In this document: positions 50,369 through 57,917 of the stretch, in pieces
Position numbering within the stretch: the stretch's first letter is position 1
Layout: every line of letters begins with the position of its first letter
NCBI RefSeq assembly: GCF_001984155.1
Contig: NZ_MTQO01000036.1
Location: forward strand, 172,866 to 236,865
Length of the DNA stretch: 64,000 bases
DNA from: Actinosynnema sp. ALI-1.44
GTDB lineage: Bacteria > Actinomycetota > Actinomycetes > Mycobacteriales > Pseudonocardiaceae
Reading direction: 5' to 3'
Made by a program: the position numbers and the translations under genes
The notes under the pieces: model-generated
Database searches by the model: none
Seen by the model: only the letters and a program-made list of their open reading frames with translations
Told to the model about the DNA's origin: nothing

Positions 50369-50634
50369 TCGAGATCACCGAGACCACTGTCTGGACCGCG
50401 AGCAGGACCCGGGTCGCGGTCGGCACCATCTTCGAACGCGAGTACCGCGCGGCCGACGGCACCACCAGAACCGGTCCGGCCGCACCGCTCTACCTGTACA
50501 CCGACCAAGGCGAGGACAAGGTCGTCGGCGGCGCCGGTTCACACCTCACCATCGACGACGAGGAGTGGGAAGTCGTGCTCGTCGAGCCCAGGCCGGACAA
50601 CCGCGGCCGCGTCGTGCTCAGGCGGCTGGCCTGA
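50365..50634 (+). CDS. Small beta-rich partner of the calpain-like protease
   Basis: This is an 89-aa protein whose ATG overlaps the calpain stop (ATGA). The sequence is beta-strand rich (ITETTVWTASRTRVAVGTIF, EEWEVVLVEPRP, NRGRVVLRRL) and resembles small DUF6406-like proteins of actinobacteria, an assignment I hold loosely. Because of strict coupling it may inhibit or chaperone the protease. No catalytic motif is seen. Confidence 0.7.
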   Translation: MIEITETTVWTASRTRVAVGTIFEREYRAADGTTRTGPAAPLYLYTDQGEDKVVGGAGSHLTIDDEEWEVVLVEPRPDNRGRVVLRRLA

Positions 50635-50660
50635 GGCCGACCCACGCCCGAAACCGCATT

Positions 50661-50678
50661 TTCACGGCATCTTCACGG
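50661..50678 (+). promoter_or_regulatory. Direct repeats TTCACGG, 11-bp period
   Basis: TTCACGG occurs at 50661-50667 and 50672-50678, one helical turn apart, ~85 nt before the sigma-factor operon. Eleven-bp direct repeats of GTTCAC type are the usual boxes of OmpR/PhoB-class response regulators in actinobacteria. Only two units are present, so this is tentative. Confidence 0.25.
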
Positions 50679-50763
50679 GTTTCCGGCGGCAATCGCCGAG
50701 AGGTGTAGACAGCGCGGTGCCATCTGGCGAGTACGGGGTGACCTACCGGATGGAGGTGGTGGC

Positions 50764-50991
50764 ATGACAACGGTGTGGCCGTTCGTGATCGCCGTCGTAC
50801 CCGTGATCGCCAGGCTCGGCCGGGATGTGATCACGCTCTGGTGTGGCGTCCTCAGGCGGGCGGACATCGAGCGGATCATCCAGGCGGGTGGTGAGCGGAC
50901 ACGTGTCGTGGACCGGAGCGCGGACGGCACGGTGCTGGAGATCGTGGTCGAGCGCGCGGGGCCGTCCCGGACGAGGAGTCGCGCCGAATGA
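50764..50991 (+). CDS. Small single-pass membrane protein (75 aa)
   Basis: ATG 50764 follows GGAGG by 7 nt. Residues ~4-30 are hydrophobic (VWPFVIAVVPVIARL, VITLWCGVL), followed by a basic/acidic cytosolic tail with VLRRADIERIIQAGG. It overlaps the first sigma factor by ATGA, so it belongs to the same operon. It could anchor or modulate the sigma factor, but no anti-sigma fold is recognised. Confidence 0.75.
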   Translation: MTTVWPFVIAVVPVIARLGRDVITLWCGVLRRADIERIIQAGGERTRVVDRSADGTVLEIVVERAGPSRTRSRAE

Positions 50992-51560
50992 CGGTTGCCC
51001 ACCCGCCTGCTCCGGATGATCCCGAAGAAGCTCTGCGGCGCCGGTTCGACGATTTCTACGTGGCCACGGCGCACCACACCTTCCAGGTGGCGTGCCGGGT
51101 GGCCAGGGGTGACATCGAGGTGGCACGTGACGCGACCCAGGAGGCGTACTTGACGGTGTTCCGCCTGTGGGCCACGGACAGCCAGCCGATCCAGGACCCG
51201 GCGCGGTACGTCGTCGGAGTGGCCGTCAACAAGGTCGTCGACCACTACCGCAGACAGGCCAGGCACGAGGTCCTGACCGACGACAACGTGCCCACCGTGC
51301 CGGGGACCGAGTTCGACCACGTGGTCAGCCGGATCGCGGTCATCGAAGTGATCAGGAAGTTCCTGGACAGCCAGGCACCTCAGCAGCGGGCCGTCGGGGT
51401 GCTGTACTTCCTCGAGGAGCTCACGTACGCGGAGATCTGCGCGGCACTGGACGGGATGGCCCAGTCGACCGCGCGCACCCACATCCAGCGGCTGCGCCGG
51501 AAACTGGCCCCGCTCGTGCACCGAACACTGGGGAATGTCGAAGGAGGCGAGCACCGGTGA
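50988..51560 (+). CDS. ECF-type sigma factor
   Basis: This is a 190-aa protein with a sigma-2 region (~25-95: ARDATQEAYLTVFRLWA, VVGVAVNKVVDHYRRQA) and a sigma-4 HTH (~125-185: LEELTYAEICAALDGMAQST, then RTHIQRLRRKL). The N-terminus overlaps the small membrane protein gene; its stop overlaps the next sigma gene (GTGA). The absence of a recognisable anti-sigma gene, and the tandem sigma genes, point to an unusual regulatory unit. Confidence 0.88.
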   Translation: MTVAHPPAPDDPEEALRRRFDDFYVATAHHTFQVACRVARGDIEVARDATQEAYLTVFRLWATDSQPIQDPARYVVGVAVNKVVDHYRRQARHEVLTDDNVPTVPGTEFDHVVSRIAVIEVIRKFLDSQAPQQRAVGVLYFLEELTYAEICAALDGMAQSTARTHIQRLRRKLAPLVHRTLGNVEGGEHR

Positions 51561-52330
51561 CCGATCCCCACGACACCATCACCGAACTGGTGCGGGAAGC
51601 CTATGTCGACGCACCGCGGCCCGACTTCGACGTCCACAAAGGACTGGTCGACATGTACGCGCGGATCGCCAAGGCCGGCATCCGCCAAGCCGGGAAAGTG
51701 GCCGTCACCGCGTCCGGCGACACCTGGTACGCCGATTCCGCGGCGGTGGACGAACCGGAGTGGCACGCTCTGAGCGGTTCGGACCGTTACGCCGCCTGCC
51801 TGCGAGCCGCGAGGACAGGAAGCCGTGAAGCACGTGCCGCACTGGTCAAGGACCTGACCCCCCTCGTGTGGCATGTCGCTCGTGGCAACGGCCTGGACAG
51901 GACGAACGCCGAGGACGTGGTGCAGACCGTGTGGCTGGCCCTGTTCAGTCACATCGCGGCAGTGTCCGAGCCGAGGGCGTTGGCGGGATGGCTGATCACC
52001 ACGACCCGTCGGGAAGCACGGCGGGTACGCGGCCGTATCGATCTCCAACCCAGGCTCATCGACGAAGTGGCCGCGGTGATCGACCAGGATGCCATGGATC
52101 CCGCCGAGCAGGCGGTGCGGGCGGACCGGGACAACAGGTTGTGGCGGGCGTTCACCCAACTGCCCGGGAAGTGCCAAGAACTGTTGCGGCTGACCGTTCT
52201 GGCCGGACGGGCCGAGTACCGGATGGTGGCCGACGCCTTGCACATGCCGAGAGGCAGCATCGGCCCGACGCGAGGACGTTGCCTGAGCGTGCTCAGGGAA
52301 AAGCTCGACATCGAAGGAGGCAGCGCGTGA
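51557..52330 (+). CDS. Second sigma-70-family factor with N-terminal extension
   Basis: This is a 257-aa protein; GTG 51557 overlaps the previous stop, with AAGGAGG 10 nt upstream. Residues ~1-80 are an extension with no family match (FDVHKGLVDMYARIAKAGIR). A sigma-2 region follows (NAEDVVQTVWLALFSHIAAV, LAGWLITTTRREARRVRGR), then a sigma-4 HTH (YRMVADALHMPRGSIGPTRG). The extension may be a self-inhibitory or sensory segment. It is coupled downstream to a 39-aa gene. Confidence 0.88.
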   Translation: MTDPHDTITELVREAYVDAPRPDFDVHKGLVDMYARIAKAGIRQAGKVAVTASGDTWYADSAAVDEPEWHALSGSDRYAACLRAARTGSREARAALVKDLTPLVWHVARGNGLDRTNAEDVVQTVWLALFSHIAAVSEPRALAGWLITTTRREARRVRGRIDLQPRLIDEVAAVIDQDAMDPAEQAVRADRDNRLWRAFTQLPGKCQELLRLTVLAGRAEYRMVADALHMPRGSIGPTRGRCLSVLREKLDIEGGSA

Positions 52331-52449
52331 TGGACGCCATCAGGGCCTTTCTGCGCAGGCTGGTCGACGATTACGATCCACCGCCTGCCGGGTTGCCGGA
52401 CCAGGTCGTGGAACGGCTGGCGGGCAGGGACATCGAGCGCGCCGCCTGA
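52330..52449 (+). CDS. 39-aa small protein at end of sigma operon
   Basis: ATG 52330 overlaps the sigma stop (TGATG); a GTG at 52327 would give one more residue. The protein begins MDAIRAFLRRLVDDY, is helical and acidic/basic with a Pro-rich centre and ends RDIERAA. Its position in a fully coupled operon supports translation. It is followed within 10 nt by a strong bidirectional terminator. No family recognised. Confidence 0.55.
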   Translation: MDAIRAFLRRLVDDYDPPPAGLPDQVVERLAGRDIERAA

Positions 52450-52458
52450 GGTCCGACA

Positions 52459-52496
52459 CCGGTTGCCGTGCCCCCGCGTGAGATCACGGCAACCGG
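52459..52496. terminator. Bidirectional terminator between sigma operon and GT87 gene
   Basis: This perfect 12-bp stem (CCGGTTGCCGTG / CACGGCAACCGG) with a 14-nt loop overlaps the 3' end of the convergent glycosyltransferase gene. The symmetry serves both converging transcripts. Confidence 0.75.
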
Positions 52497-53680
52497 CTCA
52501 ACCCTCTTTGACGAAGTCGTTGCACGGCAACGAAAAGCACCGTGAGCGCCACCAACGGGTAGAAGTTGACCAGTAAGTGCTGCCATCCCGTCCACGGGCC
52601 TTCAGCGGGCACCAACACCTGTGGGCCGACCATCAGCAGCAGGGCAAGGGCGACGAGCACGTAACGGCCGCGATCACGTACCCGTACCGGAAGCCCGGAG
52701 TGCGCGGGCAGAACGCTTGCGGCGAACACCACCAGCGCGGGCACCACCCACACCCAGTGCGCGGTCCAGGACAGTGGCGAGATCAGCAGCGCCGCGACTC
52801 CATTGGTGACCATCGCGACCTCGGCACCCACCCGGCGCATGATCACCACCGACATCGCCAGGACCAGCCCGACCATCAGCAGCCACACCGCGGTGTGCCA
52901 GCCGCCGCACAGGCCCAGTCTGTGCAGCCCGGCCGCGATGGTCTGGTTCTCCCGGTTGACGATGCCGGCGGGCCCGGCCAGCGCTCCGCCGAACCAGAAC
53001 CGGACCGACTCGGCGGGCATGAACACGACCATGGCCCCGGTGACGAACGCAGCCGTGGCTGCCGACACGGCGGCGGCGCGAAAGTCTTTGCGTATCAGGA
53101 AGAACAGCACGAAGGCAGCGGGCGTGATCTTGATGGCGGCCGCGATCCCGATCAGCGCTCCACGCGGCCACTTCGGGTGCTTCACCAGGCAGTCGGCCGC
53201 GACCAGAGCCATCAACCACAAGTTCACCTGGCCGTGCCCGATGGTGTTGCGGACCGGCTCCACCAGCAGCGCCAACGGCATGATGATCGCCGTTGTCAGC
53301 ACGCAGCCGTGCACACCGCCCTGCGGCCACACCCCACGCACCACGACGAAGCACGTGAAAGCCAGACTTGCCACGGAAACCGCGACGGACAGCACCGCGG
53401 CGGCCCAGAACGGCAGCGCCGCGAACACCGACAGCGGCAGCAGTGCGAACGGCGGGTAGATGAACCCCGGTGTCCCACCCGCGTACGTGGCCGGCAGTTG
53501 CCCGTACGGATCACGTCCATGCCACCAGGCGATGACGCCTTGGTAGAAGCTGTGCAGATCCCCGAACCGGCTTCGGTACGCGAGATCCAGCAGGCCCAGG
53601 AGCATGAGAACGACCACTCCGGACACTACGACCGTCCGCGGAGCCGCGCCCATCCGGTGTGGCGCTCGCCCAGTTTCCAT
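52484..53680 (-). CDS. GT87/DUF2029-family polyprenol-phosphomannose mannosyltransferase-like protein
   Basis: This is a 398-aa multi-pass membrane protein with about 10-12 helices. The family features are an early extracytoplasmic Asp region (YRSRFGDLHSFYQG), WHGRDPYGQLP and PGFIYPPFALLPL, and the IGHGQVNLW loop seen in actinobacterial GT87 enzymes such as PimE. Members transfer mannose or arabinose from polyprenyl phosphate to envelope glycolipids. ATG 53680 is used. Substrate unknown. Confidence 0.88.
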   Translation of the reverse strand: METGRAPHRMGAAPRTVVVSGVVVLMLLGLLDLAYRSRFGDLHSFYQGVIAWWHGRDPYGQLPATYAGGTPGFIYPPFALLPLSVFAALPFWAAAVLSVAVSVASLAFTCFVVVRGVWPQGGVHGCVLTTAIIMPLALLVEPVRNTIGHGQVNLWLMALVAADCLVKHPKWPRGALIGIAAAIKITPAAFVLFFLIRKDFRAAAVSAATAAFVTGAMVVFMPAESVRFWFGGALAGPAGIVNRENQTIAAGLHRLGLCGGWHTAVWLLMVGLVLAMSVVIMRRVGAEVAMVTNGVAALLISPLSWTAHWVWVVPALVVFAASVLPAHSGLPVRVRDRGRYVLVALALLLMVGPQVLVPAEGPWTGWQHLLVNFYPLVALTVLFVAVQRLRQRGLSRLP

Positions 53681-53834
53681 GTCCGGCTAGACGGCGTCAC
53701 GCGCGGACGGGTTCACGGAAGGACGTGCATCACGTCACATGGCCACAAGATGCCTCAAAGGGCAACGGGCATGCCCCGAAGCCCCGTCACTTATCGGTCG
53801 CTTGTCCCGTGCGCGACCGCCGGTTCTGACCTCG

Positions 53835-54770
53835 CTAGCTCTCCTCAGTGTCCGGGCGCACGATCGCGACCGGGCACGGAGCGTGGAACGCCACCGTGTG
53901 GCTGACCGAGCCGAGCAGGGCACGTCGCAGCGCACCTCGCCCGTGGCTGCCGACCACGAGCAGCGCGGCACCCTCCGACTGGTCGAGCAGGGCGTGCGCC
54001 GGGCGGTCGGGGGTGACCTTCTGGTGGACCGTGACGCCGGGGTGCCGTTGCCGGTGCGCGCCGAGGGACTCCTCGAACGCCTGGACAGCCTTCTGCTCGA
54101 CGTCCACCCACGTGTTGTCCCACGGCCCCACCGGGTTCATCGCTTCCAGCGGGAGGTCGGACCAGGCGTGCACGGCGACGAGGCCGAGTCCGTGCCGTTC
54201 GGCGAAGTCGAACGCGAAGTCGACAGCGGCGGCGCTGTTGCGCGATCCGTCGACACCGACCACGACGTGCTTGCCTTCCGGCTGGTCCTCGGCCTGGCGC
54301 ACGATCACGATGGGACGCGTGTAGGACTGCAGGATCTCGGCGGCCGTCGAGCCGAGCAGCACCCTGGGCAGCGCCGACCGCCCGGCCGGGCCGATCACCA
54401 GCGCCCGTGCGTCGGCCGCGGCCTCGACGAGCGTTTCCGACCCGCGCCCGGTCAACAGCCGGGTCGTCACCTCGAGGCCCGGATACGCGCCCCGGCAGGC
54501 GTCCGCGACGCGGTCGAGCTCAGTCTGGGCGTGCGCGAGGAGCACTTCCTGCTCCTGCGCGTCGAGCACCTGCGGGCTGGCCCAGCCCACCGGGGTGGAG
54601 GTGGAGTCCGGCAGCACGGGAAGGCCGAGCGCCTGGATGACCGCGAGTCCGAGCCCCTGCCCGGACGCCTCCCGAGCCGCCCACATGGCGGCACGCTCGG
54701 CAGCCGCGGAACCGTCGTACCCGGCTACGATGACTGAACGCTCGACTGTGGACTCTGCTGATGGCGTCAC
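53835..54770 (-). CDS. Tandem universal stress protein (two UspA domains)
   Basis: This is a 311-aa protein with two Usp folds, ~8-150 and ~160-300. Each ends with the ATP-binding G-x2-G-x9-G-(S/T) motif: GPAGRSALPRVLLGS and GSHGRGALRRALLGS. Such tandem Usps are common in actinobacteria, often dormancy- or hypoxia-linked. GTG 54770 is preferred to a TTG at 54803 with no ribosome site. Confidence 0.9.
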   Translation of the reverse strand: MTPSAESTVERSVIVAGYDGSAAAERAAMWAAREASGQGLGLAVIQALGLPVLPDSTSTPVGWASPQVLDAQEQEVLLAHAQTELDRVADACRGAYPGLEVTTRLLTGRGSETLVEAAADARALVIGPAGRSALPRVLLGSTAAEILQSYTRPIVIVRQAEDQPEGKHVVVGVDGSRNSAAAVDFAFDFAERHGLGLVAVHAWSDLPLEAMNPVGPWDNTWVDVEQKAVQAFEESLGAHRQRHPGVTVHQKVTPDRPAHALLDQSEGAALLVVGSHGRGALRRALLGSVSHTVAFHAPCPVAIVRPDTEES

Positions 54771-54816
54771 GAGCCCTGGTTCCCCCGCGGCGGGCAAGAT
54801 CAAACCGTAGGCTCCG

Positions 54817-55245
54817 TCACGCCCGGGGCACCCTCGGGCCCGGCAGCGCGAAGCGGCGGATCAGGTAGTTCAGCGCCGCGCTGATCAGCAGCCAGACGAT
54901 CGCCGCGGCACCGTAGTTGAACAACACCGCTGCCTTGGCCGAGTCCGGCGTGAACAGTCCGTCGAAGCCGAGCGACACCGCTGAGGAGAAGCCGTCGACG
55001 AAGGCGGCGAAGCCGTTGGCCGGGTTCGCCTCGGCGAGGACCAGGATGATCTGGAAGACGAGGACCACCGCGAACAGAGCACAGACGAACGTGACGGCCG
55101 TACGGGCCATCCGGACGGTGCGCACCCGCTTCGCCCGTCTGACATCCTCCGGCGCGGCGGGCGTCGGCTGCGGCTGCGGCTGCGGCTGACCACCCTGGTT
55201 CGGTAACGCCCTGGTCCGCTGCGGATCAGGTTCTGGATATGTCAT
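54817..55245 (-). CDS. Small membrane protein with Pro/Gln-rich N-terminus
   Basis: This is a 142-aa protein. Residues 1-45 are Pro/Gln-rich and soluble, then two hydrophobic segments (TAVTFVCALFAVVLVFQIIL and YGAAAIVWLLISAALNYLI) flank an extracytoplasmic loop. It ends FALPGPRVPRA. The function is unknown. ATG 55245 is used. It is divergent from the hemerythrin gene. Confidence 0.75.
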   Translation of the reverse strand: MTYPEPDPQRTRALPNQGGQPQPQPQPTPAAPEDVRRAKRVRTVRMARTAVTFVCALFAVVLVFQIILVLAEANPANGFAAFVDGFSSAVSLGFDGLFTPDSAKAAVLFNYGAAAIVWLLISAALNYLIRRFALPGPRVPRA

Positions 55246-55352
55246 CACTCGATGGTCGCACTGTCGCGGCGCCTCCGCTTGACGGCTCCGTTTGCCGACG
55301 TGCGCGGCGGGTATCCCGCCACCAGCCCGCGCACGCAATCGGAGGAGTGCCC

Positions 55353-55853
55353 ATGTCGACGGACGCGATCGTGTTGCTGAAAGCGGATCACAAGCAGATG
55401 CGGCGACTGTTCGCGGAGTTCGCCAAGGCCGGTCCCCGCGCCCAGGCGACCAAGGGTGAACTCGTCGACAGGATCATCGAGGAACTGACTGTCCACACGT
55501 ACATCGAGAACGAGATCATGTACCCGGAAGTCAGGAAGCTGTTGCCGGACCTGGAAGACGACGTGCTGGAATCCTATGAGGAGCACCACGTCGCCGACGT
55601 GCTGTGCATCGAACTGGCGACGATGAAGCCGCAGGACGAGCGGTTCGACGCGAAGGTGACCGTGCTCATCGAGAACGTCTCGCACCACATGGAGGAAGAG
55701 GAACAGGACTGGTTCCCGAAGGTGCGGGCGGGGCTCGGGCGCAAGCAGTTGCAGGACATGGGCGCGCGAATGCTCGAGGCGAAGAAGAAGGCACCACGCC
55801 ATCCGGCGCACCCGCGAGCGCTCAAGAAGGCGCTGGACGCCCTGATGGCGTGA
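55353..55853 (+). CDS. Hemerythrin (HHE)-domain protein
   Basis: This is a 166-aa four-helix bundle with the diiron His/Glu ligands in DHKQMRRLF, HTYIENEIMYPEV, EEHHVADV and SHHMEEEEQDWFP. The C-terminus is Lys/Ala-rich. HHE proteins bind O2, NO or iron, and help with redox or iron-sulfur stress. ATG 55353 follows GGAGGAG; the frame from 55239 is upstream shadow sequence. Confidence 0.92.
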   Translation: MSTDAIVLLKADHKQMRRLFAEFAKAGPRAQATKGELVDRIIEELTVHTYIENEIMYPEVRKLLPDLEDDVLESYEEHHVADVLCIELATMKPQDERFDAKVTVLIENVSHHMEEEEQDWFPKVRAGLGRKQLQDMGARMLEAKKKAPRHPAHPRALKKALDALMA

Positions 55854-55946
55854 GCGAGCAGCCCTGATCGGCGTGGGCAAGCCCGACCACCCTCTGTAAG
55901 CGCCGAGCGCGGTAATCTCGCCCCAACACGTGAACTGGGGGGGCGA

Positions 55947-56981
55947 ATGCCAGAGAGCTCGACGGACCCGTTACCGATGGTCCCGCCGACCGACCGGCCC
56001 GCTGTCGAAGAACCACTGCTGGTCCAGGAACTCGCGGTGGAGAAGCGAGCGGGCGCGGTGGCGCTGGTCTGGCAGGCGGTGTGGGTGGTTGGCGTGATCG
56101 CACTGCATCTGGTGCTCGCATCGCCGTTCACGGGAGCGACCCTGCTCGTGTACGCCCTGCCATTGCTGTTGCTGGTGGGTGTCGTGATCATGTCCATCGC
56201 CAGGCAGAGCGCGATGCGGCGGTTGCGACGGAAGCTGGGCACGAGAGCCTGGCAGTGGATCGCCCCCGAGCGGCTGCGGTTCCGGGGACGCACGGTGATC
56301 TTCGACCTGGACGACGGGACCCCGGCGCAAGTCCGCCTGTTCACCAACGCCTCAGCCGACCTCAGCAGGCAGCACGGCATGTGGATGATCACCGACCACC
56401 GCGGCCAGGTCCATGTGCGCACAGCCGGTTCGACCATGCGACTGCCGGTGTACACGGGCGAGGACGACCTCCACGGCGAGCCTGGCGAGCCCGACCCCAC
56501 GCACTCGAACCATGCGCTCGCCACGATCACGATCCTCGTGCCCCTGGTCGTGGTCGGTCTGCTGTGGCTCGGCCTCGGCGACCCGGTCGACGCCTACCGG
56601 CAGCAACCGGCGACGGTCATCGTCGTCGCGCTGATCGTCCTCAACTTCCTGGCGGGCCTTCCGAAGGTTGTGGCGGCATACCGGCGAACCGAACCAGCGC
56701 AGTGGCACGAGATACCGATCTCGATCACCGGCATCGGTTACCACCGCCCATGGTCCACCGGGCAGACAGTGCATGGCACCAGCACACTGCCCGACGGCAC
56801 AACCGTCGATGTGCGGATCCCCGACGTACACATGGACCTGGTGGCCAGCATGAACACCACTGCGAAGCTGTGGGTGGCGGATCCGCCGAAACCGTCGACG
56901 AAGTCCGTCACCGGCCTGCCCGGAGACCCGGCACGCGCCCACGTGTGGTTCGGCAAGGCCGCAGGACCGGTTCGCGACTGA
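55947..56981 (+). CDS. Hypothetical four-helix membrane protein (344 aa)
   Basis: The protein has an acidic/Pro N-terminus, then two helices (AVWVVGVIALHLVLASPF, LLVYALPLLLLVGVVIMS), a soluble ~100-residue beta-rich loop, two more helices (LATITILVPLVVVGLLWLGL and TVIVVALIVLNFLAGL), and a C-terminal beta domain (~270-344). No family is recognised. ATG 55947 is preceded by a GGGGGG run. The layout suggests a membrane-bound sensor or structural protein. Confidence 0.7.
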   Translation: MPESSTDPLPMVPPTDRPAVEEPLLVQELAVEKRAGAVALVWQAVWVVGVIALHLVLASPFTGATLLVYALPLLLLVGVVIMSIARQSAMRRLRRKLGTRAWQWIAPERLRFRGRTVIFDLDDGTPAQVRLFTNASADLSRQHGMWMITDHRGQVHVRTAGSTMRLPVYTGEDDLHGEPGEPDPTHSNHALATITILVPLVVVGLLWLGLGDPVDAYRQQPATVIVVALIVLNFLAGLPKVVAAYRRTEPAQWHEIPISITGIGYHRPWSTGQTVHGTSTLPDGTTVDVRIPDVHMDLVASMNTTAKLWVADPPKPSTKSVTGLPGDPARAHVWFGKAAGPVRD

Positions 56982-56999
56982 TCGCGGGGAGGCATGCGG

Positions 57000-57476
57000 C
57001 TACACGGCGGGACGGCGGTCCTGCCACGGCGCCGCGGTCTCCAGGTGCGCGGCCACCCGCAGCGGCAGGTCGTCACGGCCTGGCCCGGCCACGAGCTGCA
57101 CACCGATCGGCAATCCGCCGGTACCGATGTGCAGCGGCAGGTTGATCGCTGGCAGGCCCGCGAAGTCGACGAACGGGGTGAACGGTGCGAACTGCTGACT
57201 GCGGGCCAGTGCGGCCAACGGATCCGCTGGGGTCGGCAGGAGCGCGCCGGAGGGCAGTGGCGGTTCGGCGAGCGTGGGGGTGAGCAGGAGGTCGTGGTCG
57301 TCCCACCAGCTCACGACGGACCGGCCGAAGTCGGCGACGCCGTCTCGTGCGGCTCGCACCTCGTCGGCGGTCACTTGTTTTCCCAGCTCGCCGAGAGTCC
57401 ACTTCAGCGGCTCCACGTCCGGCTCGGTCACCTCGCGGCCCAGCTGGCGGGCGAGCTCCGCGAGGACTTCGGCCAT
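57000..57476 (-). pseudogene. C-terminal fragment of an amidase-signature enzyme
   Basis: The 158-aa product matches only the end of amidase-signature proteins: DHDLLLTPTLAEPPLP, FTPFVDFAGLPAINLPLHI and GLPIGVQLVAGPGRDDLPL. The Ser-Ser-Lys catalytic part and Gly/Ser-rich signature that precede these segments in full-length (~450 aa) enzymes are absent. The frame is closed immediately upstream by TAG. The ATG at 57476 overlaps the start of an opposing hydrolase fragment, marking a recombination junction. Confidence 0.75.
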
Positions 57477-57882
57477 GCCCGACGACTACCGGGTCCTGGC
57501 GATCGACCTCGCCGAGCACGGCGAGTCGCGGTCGACGCGGAACGTCTGGACCATGGCGGAGTTCGCGCGGGACGTGCGAAGGCTCGTCGATGGCGGCTCA
57601 CCAGCAGGCACTGAGCAGGCCCTCAAGGACCGGTACTTCACCAAGATGGCCGCGGTGCGGCAGCCCGCGGGCCTGCGTTCCATCGAAGGGCTGATCCGCT
57701 GGGACATGGACGCGGCGCTGCGGGAGACCAGGCAGCCGATCACCGTGTTCGCGGTCCGCGGCCTCGTCGCACAGGAAGTGATCGACCGCTTCGAGTACGT
57801 CCTCGTCGACCTGGGCAGCAACCACTTCCAGGTGGAGTCGCCCGAGGGCACCGCGAAGCTGGCGAGCGTGGTCACCCCGTAG
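57475..57882 (+). pseudogene. Alpha/beta-hydrolase fragment lacking its N-terminus and nucleophile elbow
   Basis: The 135-aa frame starts MPDDYRVLAIDLAEHGESRS, the strand-4 part of an alpha/beta hydrolase. It jumps from FARDVRRLVDGG to SPAGTEQALKDRYF without the GxSxG elbow. It retains a C-terminal part with a His (NHFQVESPEG). The N-terminal HG oxyanion segment is also missing. It begins exactly where the opposing amidase fragment ends. It is most likely non-functional. Confidence 0.65.
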
Positions 57883-57917
57883 CGATCGACGCCGAGACCG
57901 GGTGACCAGCGGGAATG

